Positions 10,901 through 20,248 of a stretch of DNA of 64,000 nucleotides are shown piece after piece; the first letter of the stretch is position 1; each line of letters starts with the position of its first letter. A program made the translations under genes and the position numbers. The DNA is taken from positions 269,854-333,853 of the forward strand of contig CAJNDS010002491.1 of NCBI GenBank assembly GCA_905221605.1, in the 5' to 3' direction. Source of the DNA: Symbiodinium natans. Taxonomy: Eukaryota; Sar; Dinophyceae; Suessiales; Symbiodiniaceae. The notes beneath the pieces were generated by a model. That model worked only from the letters and a program-made list of their open reading frames with translations. It did no database searches and was not told the DNA's origin.

Positions 10901-13900
10901 AGGGGGATCAAAAGGGATGGTTGGCTTCTGAGGGGTCTTCGGTTTAGGGGTCTGAGGGTTTAGGGCTTAGGCTGTAAACCCTAAACCCTAAACCCTAAAC
11001 CCTAAACCCTAAAAAACCCTAAGGCCAAAAAACCCCTGAACCCTAAAAACCCTAAGCCCTGGCCTCTAGACCCTTACTAAACCCGACCTCCGCATGGTCA
11101 GCTTCTCCGTCTCCAGGGTTGCCAGGGCCGCAGCCTTACCACAGAGAGTCGGGTATAGGGTTTAGGGTTTAGGGTTTAGGGTTTAGGGTTTAGGGTTTAG
11201 GGTTTAGGGTTTAGGGTTTACGTCATGCGAGGTACCAGTCGAAAGTTTCCTCTCTCGCGCTAATCTCCAAGTCATCTGTGCCATACACATCCCATATATA
11301 TATATATATGTATACATATAGATATATATGTCATACCATACGTTGCATTACATTGCATTGCATTACACAGCACTATATTGCATACAGATACAGAGGTTTG
11401 ACGATGGCTCCTACAAGAATTCGAGTTTTAATACACAAAAGAAGAGTAAAAGCAATGTTGCTATAGTAACAACATTGAGCTTGCACGCAGATGCTCTGGC
11501 CAGCCATGCTCCAGGGAGAATGCTAGAAGGAAGCCTCAATGCAAACTCGGACCCGAATGGAACGAAGGAGAACCAGAAGCAGCGGATTTGTCAGCGAAAG
11601 ACACTCTCAACTTGGCCCTAAACCCTAAACCCAAAACCCTAACTTGGCTGGCTTCTGAACCCCTCCTGAAAGTTCAAATTGTAGGCTCCTTATTGTAGTT
11701 TCTTCTAAAACCCAACAGGTTAAAGACCGAAGAGCCAGCCAGAAGAAAGCAAGCTAAGCTCTAAACCCTAAACCCTAAACCCTAAATCCTAAAACATAAA
11801 CCTAAAACCCTAAACCCTAAACCCCCCCTAAACCCTAAACCCTAAACCCTAAGCCGTGAGCCATGAACTTAACCCTAAACCCGCAAGGCTAGATGACCAA
11901 TTTGCGAAATCAACCTCCTGGGAACGTCTACCAGTCTTGCAACGCCCTGGTCATCGTCCCAATCCCCGAGCCCTAAAACCCTAAACCCTACATCCTAAAC
12001 CCTAAACCCTAAACCCTAAATGGTCCCTGACGACCCTGTGAAACAGAGCCGATGCCTTCTCCTCCCGCAAGCACATGACCTTGGCGTCATCTTTGTGAGC
12101 GCAAAATGGGAGTTTCCGAAAAAAGGGTTCCCCTCAACTCTAAACCCTAAACCCCAAACCCTAAACCCTAAAACCTACACCCTTTTGGGGGGCCCCTTTA
12201 AGGGGATTCGATTCGATTTGGGGTATAAACACGGTACGCCTATTTGAGAGATTCCACAATTCTGCAAGGCTTATGACTCAGGGTCTAGGGATCACGTTCA
12301 GGAATGTAGGGTTAGAGTTTAGGGTTTAGGGCTCACGGTTTAGAGTTTAGGGTTTAGGCGCGAGCATAGGGTTCAGGGTTTGGGGGTGTGGGTGTTGCTA
12401 CGTTGGGGGGGGATGCCGGCAATCAGAACCCTGAACCATGCCCCCAAGGTTGAAGCCCTCGGTCCTGACCCCCAAACCCTACCCCAAACCCCAAACCCCA
12501 AACCCCAAACCCCAAACCCCAAACCCCAAACCCCAAACCCCAAACCCCAAACCCCAAACCCTAAACCCTAAACCCTAAACCCCAAACCCTAAATCCCACA
12601 TTGCCAGCCCAAATCCGAACATTCCCCGAAACCTGCACCCGGAATCCCTAAGCCCCTCAATGCCATACGCCCTAAACCCTACATTCCCTAACACCTAAAC
12701 CCTAAACACCAAATTCTCTAATCCGCAAGCCTCCAAATCCCCGAACCCTGGTATGCCTCGTCGTGCCAATGCTGCAACAGTGCCGAGCGATCCTGGTCGG
12801 TGGGCTTGGGGTTTGGGGTTTCGGGTTTGGGCTTAGGGCTTAGGGCTTAGGGCTTAGGGCCTAGGGTTTAGGGTTTAGGGCAAGCAACATCAGGTGCACT
12901 GGAGCGTTCTTGGCTCTCAGAGGGGCACAGAACGAAGTCCGCGGTCCTCCTGCGCCCGCCTCGCAGTTTGAGCCTTCTCCTCCTCCGCAGGGAGCTTCTT
13001 CAGGGTTTAGGGTTTAGGGTTTAGGGTTTAGGGTTTACGGTTTAGGGTTTAGGGTTTAGGGTTTAGGGTTTAGGGTTTAGGGCAACCTCTACTTAAACCT
13101 TGAAGGCTCTACACCGCCCAAGGTCCAGCTTCTGGGACCTTGAAAGGGCCCAAACCTATACACAATAACAAGCAAATTACCCCTGGAAACGCTGCAATCC
13201 ATCCCAGAAATCATGTACCCTAGAATACATAGCTTGTACACCCTAAACCCTAAACCCTAAACCCTAAGCCCTAAACCCTAAACCCCAGAAACTCTGCAAA
13301 CATGAACCGGGCGATAAAGTAGGCTTGGGCGCGCAAAACGCCAAGGAATACGCGATACCAGGGAACCCCACAGCGCACAGCCTCCCCCCCCCAAAAAAAA
13401 AAACAAGAGATAACAATAATAACAATAGCAATAATAATCAGAATAATAATGATGCTACTAGTCAAAGAGTAATAAGAAATACGTCACAATGACAGTAAAC
13501 AAATCATAAACCCCCTAACATACCAAAACGGCACGTCCTGCAGACGCGATGCCTCCCCTCGCAGGTCCAGCATCTGCCTCCGGTTTTCAGGGTTTCGGGC
13601 TTCTAAGGCCTCGTAGGACTCTGCCTCGGACCCCTTAAGGTTGTACCCCTTGGGTTTGGGTACCCCTAAACCCTAAACCCTAAACCCTAAACCCTAAACC
13701 CTAAACCCTAAACCCTAAACCCTAAACCCTAAACCCTAAACCCATCTTAAGGATCTCTTTGTGAGTAGAAGGGTCATGAAGGGAACGGGTACGAGTCTTA
13801 ATTGCAGCCTAAGCCTCGATACAGCCCTTAGCCCTGAACCCCCCCCGACCCTATGGCTTAGGGTTTGGGGTTTGGGCTTTGGGGTTTGGGGTCTGGGGTT

Positions 13901-16900
13901 TGGGGTTTCGGGTTTGGGGTTTGGGGTTTGGGGTTTCGGGTTTGGGGTTTGGGGTTTGGGGTTTGGGGTTTCGGGTTTGGGGTTTGGGGTTTCGGGTTTG
14001 GGGCTTAGGGTTTGGGGTTTGGGGCTTAGGGTTTAGGGGTTAGGCAAAACTCTATACCTGAAACTGCAAGGAACTAAAAAGGTCTTCGTGATACGCACCT
14101 TTCCATTTGGGGGTTTACGAGAATAAGGGACCCCTGATGTAGACCCCCAAAAAATAGAATCCCCTTATAATAAGGACCCCACGGAGGTACCCCGAATATC
14201 GTAAACCCCAATTGGTAAAGTTCAGCTCAGGAGTAAACTTTCAGGCCCTGAAAGTGTGAACCACTGGCGGAGGCACGCGCCTCTAAACCTAACAAACTCT
14301 GGACCCAAAACCCCAAAACCCTAAACCCTAAACCCAAATATCCCTGAATTTCCCTAATTCCCTGAGATCAAACCCAAGAAGCCCGAAACCCCTGCCTAAA
14401 CCCCAAACCCGAAACCCTAAACCTAAACCCTAAACCCCAAATCCCCACATTCCCCAAACGCTGGGATCAAACCCAAGAAGCCCTACACCCTAAGCTTTGC
14501 CGTAAACCTTAGATCCTAAACCCTGAACCGTAGATCCTAAGCCCTAAACCCTAAACCCTAAACCCTGAACCCTGAACCCTAAACCCTAAAGCCTAAAGCC
14601 TAAAGCCTAAACCCTAAACCCTAAACCCTAACCCAAAGGGACGGCCTCGAAAGTTCACCCATCTCTCGGCTGTGTTGCTGCTGCAGGCTCGCCTCGGTTA
14701 AAGGTTTAGGGTTTAGGATTTGGGGTTTAGGGCTTAGGGTTTTAGTGAGCTGTTTCAGAGAGTTGGAGGCAAGGGTCTTAGGTGATTTAGTGGGTCTAGG
14801 GTATGGGGCGCTGAAATAATTTGGGGCTTGGGGTTTAGGGTTTAGATAGGGTTTCGAGGTTTTGGGGCTTGTTGGAGTGAAACTTTAGGGTTTCGGGGGT
14901 CTGAGTAAAAGGTTGGTTGTGGGGGCGGGGTCGAGGGGCCAGGGGTTATACCCTGCTAAACCCTAAACCTTAAGCCTTAAACCTTAAACCCTAAACCCTA
15001 TAAACCCTAAACCCTAAACTCTAAACCCTCCTTACTTCTTTCGTTCTCTTGTTTTACATCAGGATACTCTGTATAACTTCAGTTCTACATTCTTGCCACG
15101 CCCCAAGACAAACTCCTAAACCCTAAACCCTAAACCCTAAACCCTAAACCCTAAACCCTAAACCCTAAGCCTCATTCCCCTGGGCGCCCCGCCTTGCTGT
15201 GTTCCAGGGCAGACACCTGCGAGTGAAGCTCGGTCCTGCTCTCCAGCATCTGTTCCTGCGTTAAGGTTTAGGGTTTAGGGTTTAGGGTTTAGGGTTTAGG
15301 GTTTAGAGTTTAGGGTTTAGGGTTTAGGGTTTAGGGGTTAGAGTTGAGGTTTAGGATACTTAGAAGAAAGCGCAGAAGGCCCCACTGCGCACCACGCGCT
15401 CGCGTTCTGGGGGCTTCGCCCAAGACAGCCAAAACCTTTCACCTGCGGTTTAGGGTTTAGGGTTTGGGGTTTAGGGTTTAGGGTTTAGATCGGGGGTCTT
15501 GCATTTTAGAATGGGGTTTTGGGGGATACTAAATTACCGTATAAATCGTATAAATATAAATATAGATAAATAAATAAATATAATTATAAATGTAAATATA
15601 AATAAAAATATATATAGGGACCATAAGGACACAGTATAAGTTATATAGGGGCCATAATTACAGGGAATCGCATTCGAGAAATCTTCCTGCCCCAAAATGT
15701 ATTCGGACTTTTGACGCTCCTCCAGTGTTTCCTTGATCTGCTACAACTTCGCCACCCGGCGGCCCATAGCAGCTTGAGCCTTGCGAGTGCCTCGCCGCTA
15801 CGAAGCTGCGCCAGATCAAATAGTCCAAGGCCCTACCCTAAGTTACCCCAACTGCCGATTAAGAACCAGTAAGGAAAGAGCCAAAACGGCTCTGTTCTTA
15901 AGAACCCCCCCCCCCCCCCCCCCCCCCCCCTCCAAGAAAACAAATGAAAAAAAAGGAACTTCCTTCAGGGCAACATTATAAGGATTACTTTTTACGAGGT
16001 GCTTAAGCAGATTGGAGCAAACGAAGCATGCCAAAAGTGAATTGATGATGACAATCACAAGCACACTGCTAAACCCCGAATATTGAGGTTTGCGTTCCGA
16101 ATCAAGGTTACCCTAGACCCCAAACACCCCTAGTCTAAACCCTTAAGCCCTAAGCCCCTAGGCCCTAACCGGCAACCCCAAACCCCAGCCTTAAAACCTA
16201 AATCCGTACCCCCCAAATCCTAAACACAAATTTCAAAAGCCCCTACCCCTAGACCCAAAAAACCCTACCTAAACCCTAAACCCTAAACCCTAAATCCTAA
16301 ACCCTAAATCCTAAATCCTAAACCCTACAGCCTAAACCCTAAACCCTAACCTTAACCCTACACCCCACCTCCAGCTTCGCCACGGCCCTGGACTGCGACT
16401 CCTGCACACGGCAGGAGTGGGGCCGTTTGGGGTTTTGGGTTTCAAGGTCGCACCCTTTTCTAGGGTTTAGGGTTTAGGGTTTAGGGTTCAGGGTTCAGGG
16501 TTTAGGGTTGAGGGTTTAGGGTTTAGGGTTCAGGGTTTAGGGTTTAGGGCACCCTTTTCTAGGGCCTGGACCGAGACAGTCTACCCGGCAGCCCGGGACC
16601 ACTTCCCATACCCCAGAACCAAAGTAACCAAGACGAAAGCCTCAAAACGACCTCCCTTTGCCCGAAGCTCTGTGCGGAACCCTGGGACCCTCTGGGCTGG
16701 GGGCCTTGTGACACCCGCCGACCACTATTCCTGAAACGTTTTTGGGGGCGGCCCCACCCAGGCGGCAGCCCCAAATCCTAAGAGGCATGGTGGCCTGTGA
16801 GAGCTCACAGAGGGGAATATAGAAACCTAGCACCAATGAACAAAAATGTTGGACTGCGTTGGAAACGTGTCCTTCACACCCCTGGGTGTGTCGTGGCGAT

Positions 16901-18262
16901 TCGGGGCGCGGTTTCCACATGGACTTACTGCCGCTGTGCCGGCGAGACGCCCTGAACCCTAGACCCTGTATAAACCCTAAACCAGAAACACCCTAAACCC
17001 TAGACCCTAAACCCTAAACCCCAACCAAACCCCTCAACCGCTACAATGCGCGTAGGGCTTGACTGCCGGGGTCGGGAGGGTCGCCCCCTGAACAGCCATA
17101 GCCAAGCTTCGGTCTAACCGAGTCGTCGTTTAGGGTTTAGGGTTCAGGGTTTAGGCTCTAAGTCTAAGGTCTCGATAACAAGGGGAGAAGATTCAGGGGT
17201 TTCGGGCGCAGGGTTTGGGGCAAGATGGGCGGAGGATGGTATAGGGTTCTGATTCTTGAGGCTCAGGGTTTAGGGTTCAGGGGCTTGCGGCTGAGGCATT
17301 GAGTTCCGTTAAACCCTACCTACCAACTTGCTACCGGGCTAGGACCCCCATCCCCCTAAGATCCTAACATCCTCAGCTCCTGAAAATCGAGAACCGCAAA
17401 AACCCACAGCAAACAAGGGTCGAGGGTTGAAATAGGCTTCTGGGGGGTGTAAGGGGCTGCATAGGGCTTGAAAGGGTCCAAAGGGTTCACAGGATTTGGA
17501 CGGCTTCTGGGTGTGGGGTTTCGGGGTCAGGGTATAGGCTCTGGGATCCCTAAACCCAACCCCCTAAACCCTAAACCCTAAACCCTAAACCCTAAACCCT
17601 AAACCCTAAACCCTAAACCCTAAACACCCCCAAAGTGCGAGTTTAGACGCTTCGGCTCCTGCCACCGTACCGCCTCCATGGCAACCTCCAGGTTCGATCG
17701 GTCGACCTTTGCCTCAAGACTCCGGGGGTTTAGGGTTTAGGGTTTAGGGTTTAGGGTTTAGGGTTTAGGGTTTAGGGTTTAGGGTTTAGGGTTTAGGGTT
17801 TAGGGTTTAGGGTTTAGGGTTTAGGGTTTAGGGTTCGGTTTAGGGCTTCTTTAGGTTGAGGGGTTTAGGGTTCGGAGTTTGAGGTTTATGGTTTAATTGG
17901 CATCGGGCTTGGCTTAGGGCGGTTGCCCCGGGTACAGGCTTTAGGGGACCCTTTGAAAGGATCCTACAAGGGCCATTTCAGGAGCGTATTAAGGGGCACT
18001 TTTGGGGTTCGAGTCTTGACTCAAGGGAAAACCCTCAACCTTAAGACCTAAACCGACCCCTAAACCCTAAACCCTAAACCCTAAACCCTAAACCCTAAAC
18101 CCTAAACCCTAAACCCTAAACCCTAAACCCTAAACCCTAAACCCTAAACCCTAAACCCTAAAAGCCCTAAACCTGCAAAAGCCCTAAACCTGCAAAAGCC
18201 CGAAAACCCGAAGGGCGGCGCGCCTGCTGCTCCAGCAGGGCCGCCACCCTCTGCGCGCTGGC
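1883..18262 (-). CDS. Coiled-coil protein in at least 21 mini-exons separated by telomere-repeat introns
   Basis: Proposed minus-strand exons, 5' to 3': 18262-18224, 17712-17674, 16401-16369, 15255-15193, 14692-14646, 13577-13538, 12997-12974, 12792-12757, 12079-12056, 11134-11088, 10475-10436, 9894-9862, 9357-9322, 8260-8222, 7080-7027, 6854-6801, 6173-6130, 5263-5227, 3832-3773, 2163-2128, 1921-1883, plus a doubtful one at 4328-4290. Each exon is 24-63 nt, starts after AG and ends before GC, GT or GA. Phases agree at the adjacent joins I tested, including three joins inside a codon (14646/13577, 11088/10475, 6130/5263). The peptides are rich in Ala, Glu, Gln, Leu, Lys and Arg with almost no proline, for example AEIRRQCHEEVSRLLEEK and ARFDEELMMRTASLEDEK, as in a long coiled-coil rod. 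Neither end was found. The role is unknown; a cytoskeletal or centrosomal rod is a guess. Confidence 0.72.
1968..2072. repeat. TTTAGGG telomere-like array, degenerate
   Basis: TTTAGGG units mixed with TTTGGGG and CTTAGGG variants, between the exons at 1883-1921 and 2128-2163. Confidence 0.85.
2128..2163 (-). CDS. Coiled-coil exon
   Basis: Twelve codons reading ASREHARFCEEK between GAGAG|G (acceptor) and AAG|GCG (GC donor). The same AG|GC edges occur on most exons of this gene. Confidence 0.6.
2190..2288. mobile_element. Palindromic MITE-like element, family B
   Basis: About 99 bp with arms at 2190-2207 and 2271-2288; the core of each arm is AGGGGGACCCT or its complement. It lies inside the intron upstream of the exon at 2128-2163, within 30 bp of its acceptor. 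Similar words (GGGTCCCT) occur near 8030 and 31210. Confidence 0.55.
2505..2620. repeat. CCCTAAA telomere-like array
   Basis: Near-perfect heptamer array. Confidence 0.92.
2640..3660. other. Intronic stretch without a convincing exon
   Basis: Unique sequence at 2640-3360 carries short open frames on both strands, but none has coding character or flanking splice sites that fit the neighbours. A minus-strand piece near 2870-2905 could be coding (GluLeuLeuLysGln-like). From 3340 to 3660 the sequence is degenerate CCCTAAA-like DNA. Confidence 0.4.
3773..3832 (-). CDS. Coiled-coil exon with canonical GT-AG borders
   Basis: Twenty codons reading AAFLSEGEAQKAELQRRLHE, acceptor CACCCAG|GCC and donor CATGAG|GTCCC. 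It is strongly heptad-like and lies in phase 0 with its neighbours. TTTAGGG arrays flank it on both sides, an exception to the usual CCCTAAA-left pattern. Confidence 0.7.
3841..3950. repeat. TTTAGGG telomere-like array
   Basis: About 15 units, beginning within 10 bp of the acceptor of the exon at 3773-3832. In the transcript it is a CCCTAAA tract at the 3' end of the intron. Confidence 0.93.
4290..4328 (-). CDS. Possible Lys-rich exon of the coiled-coil gene
   Basis: Thirteen codons reading KVEEKPKGAAAIS, acceptor GGCAAG|A and donor TCG|GTTTAGGG. If correct, the first telomere unit itself supplies the GT of the 5' splice site. An alternative frame with Trp-Arg-rich sequence is also open, so the call is weak. 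Confidence 0.4.
5082..5155. repeat. CCCTAAA telomere-like array
   Basis: Heptamer array downstream (in transcript sense) of the exon at 5227-5263. Confidence 0.88.
5459..5590. mobile_element. Degenerate element, family G (GGGTACCCCTTTT type)
   Basis: It contains the words AGGAGTACCC, TTTTGGGGAGTACC, CTACTTGGGGTATAA and GGGGTACCTCTATTTTGGG, which recur near 12180-12250, 14115-14215, 19600-19700, 23880-23942, 24840-24990, 30467-30560 and 54295-54365. It is not coding. Confidence 0.5.
5985..6074. repeat. CCCTAAA telomere-like array
   Basis: Near-perfect array left of the exon at 6130-6173. Confidence 0.92.
6130..6173 (-). CDS. Coiled-coil exon
   Basis: Fourteen codons plus two bases (ASEASKLAVDRLAL, then CA). 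It joins in phase to G-CTG at 5263, restoring a Gln codon. The proposed donor is GC; a GA donor 24 nt further on would also keep phase. Confidence 0.55.
6188..6410. repeat. TTTAGGG telomere-like array
   Basis: About 30 units with TTTAGGGG and TGTAGGG variants, running up to the acceptor side of the exon at 6130-6173. Confidence 0.93.
6801..6854 (-). CDS. Coiled-coil exon
   Basis: Eighteen codons reading AEIRRQCHEEVSRLLEEK between CATCAG|GCG and AAG|GCC (GC donor). A CCCTAAA-like tract lies to the left and an array to the right. Confidence 0.68.
6883..7000. repeat. TTTTAGGG (8-bp) variant array
   Basis: After two or three heptamers the array switches to a homogeneous octamer, TTTTAGGG, for about a dozen copies. 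This shows local expansion of one variant. Confidence 0.9.
7027..7080 (-). CDS. Coiled-coil exon
   Basis: Eighteen codons reading ARFDEELMMRTASLEDEK, acceptor CCGAAG|GCC and GC donor GAGAAG|GCG. A poly-G run at about 7117-7134 lies upstream in the intron. Confidence 0.68.
7138..7262. repeat. TTTAGGG telomere-like array
   Basis: Near-perfect heptamers, abruptly changing at 7262 into the next array. Confidence 0.95.
7262..7500. repeat. GGGTTATTA (9-bp) variant array
   Basis: Tandem 9-bp repeat, GGGTTATTA with GGGTTAGTA, GGGTGATTA and GGGTTGTTA variants. The long open frames here (Ile-Arg-Val repeats or their complement) are repeat artefacts. Confidence 0.9.
8222..8260 (-). CDS. Coiled-coil exon
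   Basis: Thirteen codons reading EVSALQAKQAAAE between TCGCAG|GAG and GAG|GCAG. Confidence 0.62.
8878..9012. repeat. CCCTAAA telomere-like array
   Basis: Heptamers with CCCCTAAA and CCCTAAAA length variants. Confidence 0.9.
9060..9310. repeat. AAT/ATT-rich low-complexity block with two poly-G tracts
   Basis: AATAAT-type microsatellite interrupted by poly-G runs near 9068-9082 and 9208-9220. The Tyr-rich minus-strand open frame here is a microsatellite artefact. Confidence 0.75.
9322..9357 (-). CDS. Coiled-coil exon
   Basis: Twelve codons reading AALREKWQAAME between GTCAAG|GCG and ATGGAG|GCT (GC donor). Confidence 0.62.
9385..9645. repeat. TTTGGGG/TTTAGGG mixed array
   Basis: Alternating TTTGGGG and TTTAGGG heptamers, increasingly degenerate to the right. 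Confidence 0.9.
9862..9894 (-). CDS. Coiled-coil exon
   Basis: Eleven codons reading DAAVADLQQEK, with GC donor AAG|GCGCCA, the same donor context as the exon at 5227-5263. Confidence 0.6.
9998..10060. repeat. TTTAGGG telomere-like array
   Basis: About nine units. Confidence 0.9.
10498..10635. repeat. TTTAGGG telomere-like array
   Basis: About 18 units next to the acceptor side of the exon at 10436-10475 (codons QWQEEAESLQRSK). Confidence 0.92.
11157..11222. repeat. TTTAGGG telomere-like array
   Basis: About nine units next to the exon at 11088-11134 (codons AAALATLETEKLTMR, with canonical GT donor CGGAG|GTCGGG). Confidence 0.92.
11280..11620. other. AT-microsatellite and unique intronic sequence
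   Basis: A TA/ATAC microsatellite (about 11296-11330) is followed by unique sequence with open frames on the plus strand. There are no matching splice sites or recognisable domain, so I treat it as intron. Confidence 0.4.
13660..13745. repeat. CCCTAAA telomere-like array
   Basis: About 12 perfect units. Confidence 0.94.
13858..14042. repeat. TTTGGGG/TTTCGGG variant array
   Basis: Predominantly TTTGGGG with interspersed TTTCGGG. The plus-strand Trp-Gly-Leu-Gly frame is an artefact of the repeat. Confidence 0.9.
14115..14215. mobile_element. Palindromic element, family G copy
   Basis: Shares GAATAAGGGACCCC, the words TAGACCCCCAAA and GGATCCCCTTA-like blocks, and AATATCGTAAACCCC with the copy at 30467-30560, at similar spacing over about 100 bp. 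Two dispersed copies in non-coding context identify a repeat family. Confidence 0.65.
15193..15255 (-). CDS. Coiled-coil exon, longest of the gene
   Basis: Twenty-one codons (EQMLESRTELHSQVSALEHS, then K), acceptor AACGCAG|GAA and GC donor AGCAAG|GCGG. A CCCTAAA array lies on the left and a TTTAGGG array on the right. Heptad-like with no proline. Confidence 0.7.
15540..15960. other. AT-rich intronic block with poly-C tract
   Basis: An ATAAAT-rich stretch (15545-15620) and a poly-C run (about 15905-15930). Minus-strand sequence at 15680-15780 resembles a coiled-coil exon (QIKETLEER-like) but a TAG interrupts it, so it may be a decayed exon or a false signal. Confidence 0.4.
16450..16564. repeat. 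TTTAGGG array bracketed by 16-bp direct repeats
   Basis: The sequence GCACCCTTTTCTAGGG occurs at 16450-16465 and again, identical, at 16549-16564, with only telomere-like heptamers between. This is the layout of an insertion with target duplication. It sits close to the coiled-coil exon at 16369-16401. Confidence 0.8.
16565..16945. other. Unique 380-bp stretch, no gene recognised
   Basis: Open minus-strand frames exist but are Pro/Gly/Arg-rich and have no domain or consistent splice borders. Probably intronic. Confidence 0.35.
17674..17712 (-). CDS. Coiled-coil exon
   Basis: Thirteen codons reading AKVDRSNLEVAME between CTTGAG|GCA and GAG|GCGG. Confidence 0.62.
17728..17840. repeat. TTTAGGG telomere-like array
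   Basis: About 15 perfect units, within 20 bp of the acceptor of the exon at 17674-17712. Confidence 0.95.
18058..18165. repeat. CCCTAAA telomere-like array
   Basis: About 14 perfect units left of the exon at 18224-18262. Confidence 0.95.
18224..18262 (-). CDS. Coiled-coil exon, first one recognised
   Basis: Thirteen codons reading ASAQRVAALLEQQ between ACCAG|GCC and CAG|GCGC. A possible start exon (ATG near 19810 on the minus strand, MGQSFRVDMGQ) is only a guess. Confidence 0.62.
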
Positions 18263-19349
18263 CTGGTTGGGGCAGGGTAAGGCCCCTTTAGGGTTATGGT
18301 TTAGGGTTTAGGGTTTAGGGTTTGGGGTTTAGGGTTTAGGGTTTAGGGTTTAGGGTTTACGGTTCGGGTTTCGTGTTTAGGGACCCGAAGCCCTCAACCC
18401 TGAACCCTGGGCACTCAAGGCGTTTACAGGCCTCGTTGGGCCATTTTGAGATTCAGAGTTTCAGAATTTAAGGGGGCCATAGGCTCTAAAGGCTTAAGAG
18501 CTGAGGGTGTTGGGGTTTAGGGCTTCGGGTTCGGATTTCAGGGTTCAGGGCTTAAGAGAAACTCCGAAGCCCTCCAATACATTCTGGGCACGGCTTGCAA
18601 ACTCAAGGGTTAAGGGTTTAGGGTTTAGGGTTTAGGGTTTAGGGTTTGGAAACCAAAGCACCAAAACTAGAAGAGCAACGCCACAGAGGCCCCCGAACAA
18701 TAAGCCCTGAACCCTAAGGGTAGTTACATGGTCCCTTAATATGGGCCCTAAGAAGGGTACCAAGTATATGCCCTTGCCCTAGACCCCAGACCCTTAAACC
18801 CTTAAACCCTAAACCCTTAAACCCTTACACCCCAAAACAAAGCCCTAATCAAGCCCTTAAAACCTTAAACGCGTAAACCCTTAAACCCTTAAACCCTGGA
18901 ACCCTTAAACCCTTACACCCCTACACCCCTTAAAACCCTTAAACCCCTAAAACCCGAAACCTTTAAACCCGTAAACCCCTCAAACCCTTAAAAGCCTTGA
19001 AATCTAAACCCAAAACTTAAATATTAAACCCTAAACCCTAAACCCTAAACCCTAAACCCTAAACCCTAAACCCTAAACCCTAACCCTTAAACCCTTAAAC
19101 GTTACAAGCCTTCTTAACCGCCCTGGTCGGGGGCTTGAGGATTTTGGGGGTTCCAGAGGCCAGGCCTGGGAATCGGTCTGGGGTTCAAGGGAGTAGGGGT
19201 GATGGTTTAGGGTCTAGGGTCTAGGGTTTAGGGTTTAGGGTTTAGGGTTTAGGGTTTAGGGTTTAGGGTTTGGGGGTTTAAGGGTTTGGGGGTTTAAGGG
19301 TTTAGGGGTATAGAAGCAGTTTGCAGTCCTTGCGTCGACCTCTATTCGG

Positions 19350-19530
19350 GTACTTACATGGTCCCTTAGCAGGGCTTAGGGCTTAGGTACTTACATGGCC
19401 CCTTAGTATGGCCTATAAAGGGGACCCCTTATATGCCCCTTATGTACCCTCTACAACGCAAGGGCCCATACTTCAGAACCCTTTAAACGAAGTAAGAGAC
19501 CATATTAAGGGGCCCGTGAAACTAGCCTTG
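19350..19530. mobile_element. MITE-like element, family C, with an internal telomere-like insert
   Basis: The left terminus GTACTTACATGGTCCCTTAG (19350-19369) is repeated at 19387-19406 with one change. The 17 bp between the copies are TTAGGGCTTAGG-like. The right half (GACCATATTAAGGGGCCC) is partly the inverse of the left terminus. Related copies lie at 18715-18790, 26065-26210 and 33440-33540. Confidence 0.65.
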
Positions 19531-20109
19531 GAAACCCCCGAAACCTGTGATTTCGCAGGATGTGGCCCCCTAATTACACGAGTACCACCTCCTACACATG
19601 GGGGTTTCCGAAAATGGGGGGGGGGGGGGCCTTCTTGGGGTCTTATGAGAAGGGATCCTACTATTTGGGGACCATATTAGCGGGTTCCGTATTTTCGAAA
19701 CCCTAAACCCTAAACCCTAACCCTAAGCCCCACATGTGAACAGCAGGATTGGGGCACGAGGCTTTTTTTGCCGCCTTTGTCCCATGTCCACACGAAAACT
19801 CTGTCCCATCCTAGAGACCCGACGTGTTGTAGGGGTTTAGGGTTTAGGGTTTAGGGTTTAGGGTTTAGGGTTTAGGGTTTAGGGTTTAGGGTTTAGGCAA
19901 AGAAGCATACACATGGCTTTGGGAACTTATTGATGTATGGCTTTGGGGCTTTAAGGGTTTGGGACTTAGGGTTTAGGGTTTAGGGCTTAGGTGGTTGTAG
20001 CTTGATTGAGGATTTAGGTACTTCTGGTGCTTTCGTGTGGACGAGTGGGTTCAGGGTTTTTAGGGTTTAGGGTTTAAGGATACAAGAGAGAACTCGGAGG
20101 AAGCCCCTA

Positions 20110-20248
20110 TTAGTCCAACGGGGTGTGCAGCTGCACCCGAACTCCGCGGCATTGCCTCGCGAACACGCCAACATCGGCTGCGGAAATGGAGGTTCGCCCG
20201 CAGGCGCGGATGTTCGACTGACCAGGCGTGTTCGGCAAGTTGCCACTC
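20110..20248 (-). CDS. LRR gene terminal exon
   Basis: Acceptor GGTCCCAG|GAGT. It is read in phase 2 from the exon ending at 20468 and closes with TAA at 20112-20110. It encodes 45 residues beginning SGNLPNTPGQSN, not obviously LRR, so it may be a C-terminal cap or tail. Confidence 0.6.

Noticed and set aside
15680-15780. Coiled-coil-like exon (KETLEER-type codons)
   Set aside because: An in-frame TAG interrupts it and no acceptor/donor pair keeps phase with neighbours; possible decayed exon only.
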